Assembly (NCBI GenBank): GCA_050251715.1
Contig: JBFWMG010000011.1
Location: 1 to 64,000, forward strand
DNA length: 64,000 nt
Origin: JBFWMG01 sp050251715
GTDB lineage: Bacteria > Desulfobacterota > Desulfovibrionia > Desulfovibrionales > Desulfovibrionaceae
Reading direction: 5' to 3'
Shown: piece after piece, positions 8,987 to 15,844 of the stretch
How positions within the stretch are numbered: the stretch's first letter is position 1
Layout: each line of letters starts with the position of its first letter
Made by a program: the position numbers and the translations under genes
The notes under the pieces: model-generated
Seen by the model: the letters and a program-made list of their open reading frames with translations, nothing else
Database searches by the model: none
Told to the model about the DNA's origin: nothing

Positions 8987-9118
8987 TTACAGCACTCGGG
9001 CGTAGACCCGTTCGTAGACAAGGCAGATGGACCTGGCGGCGGGCTGGGGAAAACCACACTGCCGGAGACGGCAGAACAGGTGCAACGGATTCAGGTAATG
9101 GCGGAACATGTTCTTCAC
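8987..9118 (-). CDS. Small conserved-looking protein (43 residues) upstream of tkt
   Basis: A GTG start at 9118 with GAGGAGAACGCC upstream opens a 43-residue ORF ending 27 bases before tkt. The protein is basic, with three cysteines and several arginines and tyrosines, and begins MKNMFRHYLNPLHLFCRLR. It has no signal peptide or membrane segment. I do not recognise a family with certainty. The good ribosome site, the position between the sigma-54 promoter and tkt, and ordinary codon use support it as real. It could be a functional small protein or a translated leader affecting tkt expression. Confidence 0.65.
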   Translation of the reverse strand: MKNMFRHYLNPLHLFCRLRQCGFPQPAARSICLVYERVYARVL

Positions 9119-9390
9119 GGCGTTCTCCTCGGCTGGCTCGGATGGCTCACGCGGCCTCTTGCCAAGGACTACAAGACATATGCCAGGGGATGCCGGGACC
9201 GTTTGCCGTGCAAAAAAAAAGCTGTAAAACAGGTATATTAGAATGATACGGGCCGCTCCGCGCCCTGCCGGAGGGGTGTGCCACCGCTGACGCAGCCCGT
9301 GTGCCACGCGGCCCGTGTGGGCCGACGGTGGCACAGCGGGCCATGGCGGCCCCACGGGGCCAAGGCCTCCGGATGGCGGATGTGCGGGGG
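9119..9390. other. Intergenic leader upstream of the tkt operon
   Basis: Apart from the sigma-54 promoter at 9291-9306 this stretch holds an A/T-rich tract at about 9211-9246 (A9 and a TATATTAG block). It would be transcribed as untranslated leader. A sigma-70 promoter with acceptable spacing was not found around the TATATT on either strand. No terminator with a T-tract was seen for the flavoprotein gene that ends at 9391. Confidence 0.5.
9291..9306 (-). promoter_or_regulatory. Sigma-54 (-24/-12) promoter for the sugar-phosphate operon
   Basis: On the minus strand the block reads TGGCACACGGGCTGCG, matching TGGCAC at -24 and CTGC at -12. The spacing between the invariant GG and GC is the required 10 bases. 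It would start transcription near 9280, about 160 bases before the small ORF at 9118. A sigma-54 activator is encoded at the other end of the same operon. No enhancer sites were identified with confidence. Confidence 0.6.
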
Positions 9391-10611
9391 TCAGCGGGAG
9401 AAAAAACGGAGATAGGCGAGCAGGTCTTCCAGCTCTTCCGAAGGCAGGGCCGAACCGATGAGCACGCCGGACAGCCAGGCCGCGTTGTGCGGGCGGCGGG
9501 CCGCCGAGCGGATGAGGCTGCCGATGGCCCTGGGCGTGCGCAGGGCGGCCAGCCGCCCGGCCATTTCCAGCTGCGGGGCCAGGAGCCGCCACAGCCGGTA
9601 GGGATAGCCGCGCAGCCCGGTCTCGGAACAGTCGCCCTTGCGCACCGCCTCCACCAGAATCTCCGCCGCCACGCGGGCCGAGACCAGGGCGTTGGCCACG
9701 CCCTCGGAGCTGCACGGCGAGACCAGACCCGCCGCGTCGCCCACGAGCAGCGCGCCGTTGCCGTGTATCTCGCGCATGGGGTTGCCCACAGGCAGGACGC
9801 GGATGTGGATCCTGTCCATGCGCTCGGCGTACTGGAAACGCTCGCGCAGCGCGGACGAGGCCAAGGCCGCATCGAACACCTTGGCGGGATTGATGTTCTT
9901 CTCGCGGCTCACGGCCAGGGGAATGGTCAGGCCCACGTTGGTCTGACTGGTTTCAGAGGGGTAGATCCACAGGTAGCCGGGAAGGGTTTCCTCCAGAAAA
10001 TGGATTTCCAGGTTGCCTTGCAGCCCCGTGACCTGCCGGTAGTAGGTCTGGGCCGCCTGGGCGCGGTATTCGGGAAGGCGCGGCAGCCCCAGTTGGCGCG
10101 CCACCAGGGAGTTGGCGCCGTCCGCGCCCACCACGGCCCTGGCCGTGAAGCGGGCCATGCGCCCGCCGCCCCGGTCCGCCGTCACGCCCACCACGCGGTC
10201 GCCGTCGCGCAGCAGGCCCGTGACCCGGCACCAGTCCACGGCCTTGCATTCCTGGCTCGCGGCGTCAAAGAGCATGGCGTCGAACAGCACCCGGCGGCAG
10301 ATGACGGCGGCGGCCTGGGCATGCTTGTCGATGACCGGAATGGGCACGGTGACCGACGCGCCGTCCGGGGCGTGGAAGGCTATTTCCCTGGTGCGGGCGT
10401 GCGGCAGGGCCAGCAGGCGGTCCTCCAGGCCAAGCGCGCGGATGGCCGCGATGGCGGCGGCGGACAGCGCGTCGCTGCACGGCTTGTCCCTGGGAAAGCG
10501 GCTGGCGTCGAGCAGCAGCACGGACAGCCCGGCCCTGGCGCAGTGCAGCGCGGTGGCGCTTCCGGCCGGCCCGGCTCCCGCTATGATGACGTCATACTCC
10601 GGCATGCTCAT
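9391..10611 (-). CDS. Geranylgeranyl-reductase-family FAD-dependent oxidoreductase
   Basis: The 406-residue flavoprotein has the FAD dinucleotide site GAGPAGSATA near residue 12, the family motif PRDKPCSDAL near residue 46, a GADGANS segment, and the second FAD motif GDAAGLVSPCSSEGV. This is the layout of the geranylgeranyl reductase / digeranylgeranylglycerophospholipid reductase family (COG0644). In bacteria these reduce isoprenoid chains of quinones or lipids. Exact substrate is unknown. The start at 10611 has only a weak ribosome site, and the ATG 6 bases later is an alternative. It is not obviously in an operon with its neighbours. Confidence 0.88.
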   Translation of the reverse strand: MSMPEYDVIIAGAGPAGSATALHCARAGLSVLLLDASRFPRDKPCSDALSAAAIAAIRALGLEDRLLALPHARTREIAFHAPDGASVTVPIPVIDKHAQAAAVICRRVLFDAMLFDAASQECKAVDWCRVTGLLRDGDRVVGVTADRGGGRMARFTARAVVGADGANSLVARQLGLPRLPEYRAQAAQTYYRQVTGLQGNLEIHFLEETLPGYLWIYPSETSQTNVGLTIPLAVSREKNINPAKVFDAALASSALRERFQYAERMDRIHIRVLPVGNPMREIHGNGALLVGDAAGLVSPCSSEGVANALVSARVAAEILVEAVRKGDCSETGLRGYPYRLWRLLAPQLEMAGRLAALRTPRAIGSLIRSAARRPHNAAWLSGVLIGSALPSEELEDLLAYLRFFSR

Positions 10612-11034
10612 GGTGTGGTCCGTTTTGGAAATGGCTGTCAATCCCTTTTGGGCGTCCCACGCGGCGGACGCGCACCACGCCATTCACGAGTCATGCCAAA
10701 CTGGACGCGCGCGAATGTGTTGCGCTGTTTTTCCGTTGCGCCGACCGCGCCGCATGCAGGATTTTCGCCCCGTCCCATGACCGGCCCCCATGACCGGGCC
10801 GCAACAGGACGCGCGGGCGAGGGTCAGCGGCAGGATTCGCCAAACGGCGGGGCTTGGATGGGATGCGGCAGGAGACCACAAGGCCAAGGCCAGCAGGCGG
10901 GCAAAGCCCAGCAGGCGGCACGGGCGGCCACAGACGCCAAAGAGCGCCCCTGCCTCCCCGCGCCTCCGCGCACCGGACGCCTCACGTCCACCATGCGCTC
11001 CCGCACGACGCGGCTTCACCCGCGTCGGTCCGCA
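10612..11034. other. Intergenic, no feature recognised
   Basis: About 420 bases with uniformly high GC. Overlapping open frames exist on both strands, but none has a ribosome site or recognisable protein. A short direct repeat of CCATGACCGG occurs near 10777-10798. No clear promoter or terminator was seen. Confidence 0.5.
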
Positions 11035-11322
11035 TCAATCGCTCTGCCATCCCTTGTCCTGGCGCAGGCAAGAGCGCACGCATGCTTCAAATTGGCTCTG
11101 TGCATATTTCAATTGCGTGCTGTGAAACCATTTCTGCGTGAGCGCGTACTCCAAGGCGCGTTCGTACGCCTTTTCGTTGTTGCATTTGTTCGCGCATGCG
11201 TCGCTGTCACTGGCAAACGCGCTGGCGCCCTTGGTGGGGTGCCTCCAATTGTCGTTTTCCGCCATGAGAGCGCACCCGGAAAGCATCAGGAGCATGAGCG
11301 CGCAGGCAAGACCTCTCTTCAT
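11035..11322 (-). CDS. Small Cys-containing lipoprotein
   Basis: The 95-residue product begins MKRGLACALMLLMLSGC, a lipoprotein signal with lipobox LSGC. The mature part is hydrophilic and holds four further cysteines spaced as two C-x3-C pairs (ACANKC and CVRSC). That suggests two disulfides in an envelope helical hairpin. GGGAGGGGGA sits just upstream of the ATG at 11322. It is the last gene of the leftward envelope cluster, 30 bases after the caspase gene. No family was recognised. Confidence 0.75.
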   Translation of the reverse strand: MKRGLACALMLLMLSGCALMAENDNWRHPTKGASAFASDSDACANKCNNEKAYERALEYALTQKWFHSTQLKYAQSQFEACVRSCLRQDKGWQSD

Positions 11323-11352
11323 TCCCCCTCCCACCGCCAGCGGCGTGTCCTG

Positions 11353-12483
11353 TCATTCAACGACAAATCGCCCGTGGCCATCGCCCGGACGCGTCACGGC
11401 CGGGATGATTTTTTCCTCATATTGGTCTGGCACGCGTTCCAGCTCCGTGCGGGGCTGGTCCCACACCCTGTATCCGTTCACCATGACCCACCTGCCCGGA
11501 TACGCCACCGTGCGTTCATACGCCCTGCGCACCAGCACGCGTTCGCGCCGCTCCGGCGTCACCACGACCACATCGCCCACGCTCGGGGCATAGCGCACGG
11601 CAAGAGGCGTGGGCAGCAACGTCAGCCGGAACGTCTTGTGCAGCAGATCGGCAACGGCCGGTGACTGCTTCTTCCTGCTCGACGCAAAGCACCAGTCCAC
11701 CACCGCGCCATGGAGATAGCCGTAGATGTCGGCCACGGAAATCCGGCCATCCCCATCCGCATCTGCCTTTCCCGCCAACGCCTGAGCCAGATAGTAGGTG
11801 AACACACCATGGCCGATGTGCTCGTCCTCCCAGGCCAGTTCGTCCGCACGCGACGCCGTTAGCACGGCAATGCCCTTGCGCGACACGTCCGCCATGACGC
11901 TGTCGCGCGAAATCGCCCTGCTCTTTGCCGTGCGCGGCCCGGCAAAGCCGCGTGTTCCCCGCGCCGCGCCGCCGCTGTGGCAGGAGTCGAAGAAGAGCAG
12001 CACGTTCTTCGATCTGCACCGCTGCATCCAGTAGCCCAGCAGGTCGTCGGAAATGGCGGACGCCGTCAGGGCGTCGAGATTCGTGTCAAAGGGCAGCAGG
12101 AATTCGTCGGTGCCGTCCTCCTCGTCGCCGTCCAAATCATCGTCATAGGAGCCATGACCACTGAAATACACGACCACCATGTCGTCGGGCTCGGCGTATT
12201 CGGCCAGCCGCGACAATTGCAGCTCGATTTGCCGCTTGGTGGCCTCCGCGTCGATCAGGGGCACGACACGCTCGGGGGCAAAGCCGAGCCGTCCCACCAG
12301 GGTGGCGCCCAACAGGATGACATCGTTGCGGGGCGCGGCCAGGGATGGAATGCGCGCGTCCTCGTAGGTGCCCACACCGACAAGCAGGGCAAACCGCCTT
12401 GCCGCTATGGCATCGCCCGCAGACACCGCCACCAGAAGAAAAGACACCGCCACCAGGAAACCCCGAACACGCACCGCCATCAT
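11353..12483 (-). CDS. Exported caspase-fold (C14) peptidase with EF-hand-like loop
   Basis: The 376-residue protein starts with a signal peptide (residues 1-28) and continues directly into a caspase p20-like domain. The His-Cys dyad is visible as YFSGHGS (His110) and FFDSCHSGG (Cys168). Residues 241-252 read DADGDGRISVAD, a canonical EF-hand calcium loop, and an acidic run lies at 114-125. This suggests a calcium-dependent caspase-like protease working outside the cytoplasm. A basic C-terminal domain of about 90 residues follows. The start at 12483 has GGGAGGGGCGG upstream. It is 95 bases downstream of a second caspase gene in the same cluster. Substrate is unknown. Confidence 0.9.
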   Translation of the reverse strand: MMAVRVRGFLVAVSFLLVAVSAGDAIAARRFALLVGVGTYEDARIPSLAAPRNDVILLGATLVGRLGFAPERVVPLIDAEATKRQIELQLSRLAEYAEPDDMVVVYFSGHGSYDDDLDGDEEDGTDEFLLPFDTNLDALTASAISDDLLGYWMQRCRSKNVLLFFDSCHSGGAARGTRGFAGPRTAKSRAISRDSVMADVSRKGIAVLTASRADELAWEDEHIGHGVFTYYLAQALAGKADADGDGRISVADIYGYLHGAVVDWCFASSRKKQSPAVADLLHKTFRLTLLPTPLAVRYAPSVGDVVVVTPERRERVLVRRAYERTVAYPGRWVMVNGYRVWDQPRTELERVPDQYEEKIIPAVTRPGDGHGRFVVE

Positions 12484-12578
12484 CCGCCCCTCCCTGCGCG
12501 GACGGACCACCGCGCCGGTGCCCAAAACGCCACGCCCGCGCCACGGCGGGCATGACGCCATGCGCCCGCGCCCGCCGC

Positions 12579-14075
12579 TCATGGCGCCTGCCGCACAAAG
12601 ACGAAATCCCCGCCGTCGTGCCCGGCCTTGCGGATGTCGCCGTATTCCGGCGTCTGGTCGGCGTTGACCATGACCGGCCGCCGCAGGGCCGAGAACAGGC
12701 TCGTGCCGTCGATGACCCCGGTGTTTTCGTGCAGCGCCTGGAGGAAGGCCGCCGCGAACACGGAATGTTTCTTGTTCAAGACCCCCGCGTCACCCACCGG
12801 TTCCAGGCCGCCCGAGGCCATGACCACCCGCGCCCGCTTCCCGGCCAGACGCTCCAGATAGCCCGGAGAGCGCATGGTGACGGCCACGCCCCGCGTGAGC
12901 GTGCCGGAATAGCAGCTGTCCGCGACCACGAGCACGTGCTTGGCCTCCATGGCCCGCAGCACGGCGGTGACGTAGTTGTTGGACACCCAGTTCACCTCGC
13001 TGTCCGGCGTGGCGTCCGCAGGCAGCCAGTAGCCCTCGTCCGCCTCGCGGTCCAGCCAACCGTGCCCGGCGTAGTAGATGAGCAGATTATCGTGCGGCGT
13101 CAGCGTCTTGCGGTAGTGCCCCAGCGCCTCAACGATCTGGGCGCGGGTGGCGTCGAGCAGCAGGCGGGTGGTGAAGCCATAGGCCGTGCGCAGCAGGTCG
13201 GCCACCGCCCGGGCGTCACTCGCGGCGGTGCGCAGAGGGGGAAAGGACGCGTAGCCGTCCACGCCGACGACCAGGGCGTGGTACGCGCCCAGCACGGACG
13301 CGGCCGGGGCCGGAACCTCGGCCAGGGGCGTGGGGGCGGGAGGCTCCGCCGCCGCTGGGGAGGCCTGGGGCGCCTGCGCCATGGAAGGCGGCGTAGGGGC
13401 GGGGGATGGCGCGGGGGATGGCGCGGGCGCTGAGACCGCGGGCTTGGCCGCACCGCCGGGCAGCTGGGCATCCAACGCCTCGGCCTCCATCATGGACGGC
13501 ATGGCCGCCAGCGAGGCCAATGCCTCGTCGCGGTATCCCCTGGCATCCTCGCCGCCGCCCGAGGCGGCCAGCACCCGTCTCGCGGCATCCACGTTCCGGG
13601 TGCCCCAGGCAACCACACGCACCACGAGCTTGCCGCTATTGTTGGTCAGCTTGTCATTGACCGGCCTGTTCGGGTCATTCTCCTTGCTCCAGCCGAAAAC
13701 CAGCGTGCCGTCGGCCTCTGCCCGGAACGTCCCCGCGTGCCGCCCTCCCTCCACCGGCCAGAACCAGGGGGTGCTTCCGATGCGTGCCCGCAGCACACGC
13801 CCCTTGGACATGGAGGCGGGACAATAATCCATCTCCGCCTTTTCGCACAGATACAGCGTACCGTCTCCCACGACCGTGACGAACTGACCGCGCCGCACGG
13901 CGATGCCCGAGTCCACCGCCTGGAAGCTCGATGCGTGCACCTCCATGTCCGCCACGGCCGCGACAGGGTGGGCCGGAGGGACCGACGGCAGCACGATGGC
14001 CCGACGGCCACACCCCGCAGGCAGGGCAAGCAGCAAGACCAGGGAAACGAGAAATATTGTGTCACGCATCGTCAT
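12579..14075 (-). CDS. Lipoprotein caspase-fold peptidase with LecA-like N-terminal domain
   Basis: The 498-residue protein has a lipobox LPAGC (Cys22), then a beta-rich region at 42-157 resembling the galactose-binding PA-IL/LecA fold. That region has GIAVRRGQFVTVVGDG near the start and NNSGKLVVRV at the end. A proline/alanine linker (about 205-260) leads to a caspase domain with the dyad YYAGHGW (His338) and VADSCYSGT (Cys388). It is therefore predicted to be membrane-anchored, carbohydrate- or glycan-contacting and proteolytic. The start at 14075 has GGAG 11 bases upstream. The gene lies 34 bases after the DUF4384 gene. The lectin assignment is by pattern only and less certain than the peptidase. 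Confidence 0.85.
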   Translation of the reverse strand: MTMRDTIFLVSLVLLLALPAGCGRRAIVLPSVPPAHPVAAVADMEVHASSFQAVDSGIAVRRGQFVTVVGDGTLYLCEKAEMDYCPASMSKGRVLRARIGSTPWFWPVEGGRHAGTFRAEADGTLVFGWSKENDPNRPVNDKLTNNSGKLVVRVVAWGTRNVDAARRVLAASGGGEDARGYRDEALASLAAMPSMMEAEALDAQLPGGAAKPAVSAPAPSPAPSPAPTPPSMAQAPQASPAAAEPPAPTPLAEVPAPAASVLGAYHALVVGVDGYASFPPLRTAASDARAVADLLRTAYGFTTRLLLDATRAQIVEALGHYRKTLTPHDNLLIYYAGHGWLDREADEGYWLPADATPDSEVNWVSNNYVTAVLRAMEAKHVLVVADSCYSGTLTRGVAVTMRSPGYLERLAGKRARVVMASGGLEPVGDAGVLNKKHSVFAAAFLQALHENTGVIDGTSLFSALRRPVMVNADQTPEYGDIRKAGHDGGDFVFVRQAP

Positions 14076-14109
14076 ACGATGTCTTCTCCGGATTCGGTTG
14101 CGTGGGCTA

Positions 14110-15003
14110 TCACCGCCTCACCGTAACATCCACCCTGGCCTCGGCGAATTCCGCCTTGCCGCCCGCGCCGCCCGGCTGCGTGGAGTGCAGCACGGCCAGC
14201 CCGCGCGTGGCCACGTCCAAGGGCTGCGCGCCGCGCGAGATGACCAGCAGCCCGTCCGCCGCGTGCCCCTCGTATCCGCCCATGGGCTGCGTGGAGGCAA
14301 AGAGCGTGAGCTTTTCGCTGCCCAGGGGGGGGATGATCCGCAAGGTGAACGCGTCCTCGCCGCCAGGGATTTCGTAGACCACGCCCCCGGAATAGTAGCG
14401 GGGACGCGCATGCGGCGTCACTTCGATGAGATTGCCCGCCGCGTCCTGGTACACGGCATGGGCGTAGAACGGCTTGTTGCCACGGAAGAAGAATTGCATG
14501 TTCTCGCCCACGCGGTAGGTATCCTTGCCCGTCCACAATTCGATGGCCAGGGGCGCCCTGGGCGACATGGCGGCGTTCTGGGCGGCGGCGGAAGACGGTG
14601 CGGCCACCGGGGCGGGCACCACTTCGGCCTTCACCTTCACCCGGAAGCAGGAATCCACGAATCCCCCGTTGGGGTTGGACTGGTACCATCCCTTTTCCAG
14701 CTCCTCCAGGACGCGGACCGTGGCCTTGGCGTAGGAGGCCACCACATCCGCCAGCAACGCGCCGTTCTCCACGGAGGTCTCGCTGGACACATGGGTCATG
14801 GCCCGCTCGGCGGCGGCGCGCTTGGCGTCGCTGTAGGCCAATTTTTCCACCTGCCGCCGCGAACGCTCCTGGCCCAGGCACGCCTCGCCCGCCACTTCCA
14901 CGAGCATGGAGGGCACGGAACGCTGCCGCGCCCCCTCGGCAAGGGCGGTTCCTGTTGCCATGCAGCACCAGACAAGCACCAACGCGATACACTGTCTCAC
15001 CAT
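14110..15003 (-). CDS. Exported DUF4384-domain protein
   Basis: The 297-residue protein has a signal peptide (1-23), a helical region with a conserved-looking SYAKATVRVLEELEKGW segment, an Ala/Pro linker, and a C-terminal DUF4384 domain from about 150. In that domain the TYRVGENMQFFFRGNKPFY-type strand pair and the ASTQPMGGY segment are typical. DUF4384 domains often occur fused or adjacent to caspase-family proteins in bacteria, which fits this context. GGGGAGAATC precedes the ATG at 15003. Function is unknown. A beta-sandwich scaffold or ligand-binding role at the envelope is plausible. Confidence 0.8.
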   Translation of the reverse strand: MVRQCIALVLVWCCMATGTALAEGARQRSVPSMLVEVAGEACLGQERSRRQVEKLAYSDAKRAAAERAMTHVSSETSVENGALLADVVASYAKATVRVLEELEKGWYQSNPNGGFVDSCFRVKVKAEVVPAPVAAPSSAAAQNAAMSPRAPLAIELWTGKDTYRVGENMQFFFRGNKPFYAHAVYQDAAGNLIEVTPHARPRYYSGGVVYEIPGGEDAFTLRIIPPLGSEKLTLFASTQPMGGYEGHAADGLLVISRGAQPLDVATRGLAVLHSTQPGGAGGKAEFAEARVDVTVRR

Positions 15004-15081
15004 GATTCTCCCCGCTGCTTCGTGATGGAACATCACCCGGTGCGGCAACAGCCCCGCCCCCCTCGTCCGTGACCGCAGAGG

Positions 15082-15825
15082 CTACAGCAGGCCCACCACG
15101 GCGACAGGAAGATGGCTGATTACGATAAGCGGCACCAGAATGACGACTCCCACAAGTTTGAGAAATCCCTCGCCGACCTTTTGCAGGGGCGTCTTTTCGC
15201 TTGCGGACGCCGCGCTCCCGTCGAATCCGGGCAGCGCCCCTCTGGCGCGCGCGCCATCCCGCAACCAGACATCCGCCTCGGCGAACAGGGCGCGGTGCAG
15301 CGCACGCGCGTCGCGCGTCGCCTCGAACCCGGCAACCGCGCCCACCAGGGGCTGCGGCATGTCCTGCCCGCCATCACCCCACGCCGCGCGCAGGGCGTCG
15401 CACGCCTTGTCTCCCATGCCCAGGCCGGCGTAGCCCAGCGCGGCGTGCAGGCCGGCCCGGTGCGCCTGCGCCGCATCCAGCCCCCTCTCTTCCGCCGCCT
15501 CCAGCCCATAAATCCCTTCCCAGGTCCTGCCGCTTGCCAAAAACGCGATGCCCGCATCCACCTGTTCGGCGGGCGTGGCCTGCAACGAGGGGTCACGCAA
15601 CAGCGCCCCATAGGCCACCGCAAGTTCGCCGTACGCCCGAGCCGTGCGCGCCCATTCGCCCTGCCGCGCCGTGTCTTCCGCCGCGCGCGCAAGCCTGGCG
15701 ATGGCCGCGCGCGAGGCGTCAGCCGCCCCCAAGCCCACGGACGGGACAAGAAACCCGCACAGCAGCGCCAGCGTCCACCACCCGATCATGCAGGGCACAA
15801 CGCCGCGCCTGCCCATGCATTTCAT
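15082..15825 (-). CDS. Exported helical-repeat protein with C-terminal membrane segment
   Basis: The 247-residue product has an N-terminal hydrophobic signal or anchor (about 12-33). A helical, alanine-rich, TPR/Sel1-like body holds segments such as AFLASGRTWEGIYGLEAAEE and HRAGLHAALGYAGLGMG. A hydrophobic C-terminal helix (about 223-247) probably spans the membrane. The ATG at 15825 follows GGGAAGGAC and lies 19 bases after the preceding stop. It belongs to the envelope caspase cluster. No specific family was recognised. Confidence 0.72.
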   Translation of the reverse strand: MKCMGRRGVVPCMIGWWTLALLCGFLVPSVGLGAADASRAAIARLARAAEDTARQGEWARTARAYGELAVAYGALLRDPSLQATPAEQVDAGIAFLASGRTWEGIYGLEAAEERGLDAAQAHRAGLHAALGYAGLGMGDKACDALRAAWGDGGQDMPQPLVGAVAGFEATRDARALHRALFAEADVWLRDGARARGALPGFDGSAASASEKTPLQKVGEGFLKLVGVVILVPLIVISHLPVAVVGLL

Positions 15826-15844
15826 GCGCCGCCCGTCCTTCCCA

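Noticed and set aside
9211..9246. TATATTAG block as a sigma-70 promoter
   Set aside because: No acceptable -35 sequence at 16-18 bases on either strand.
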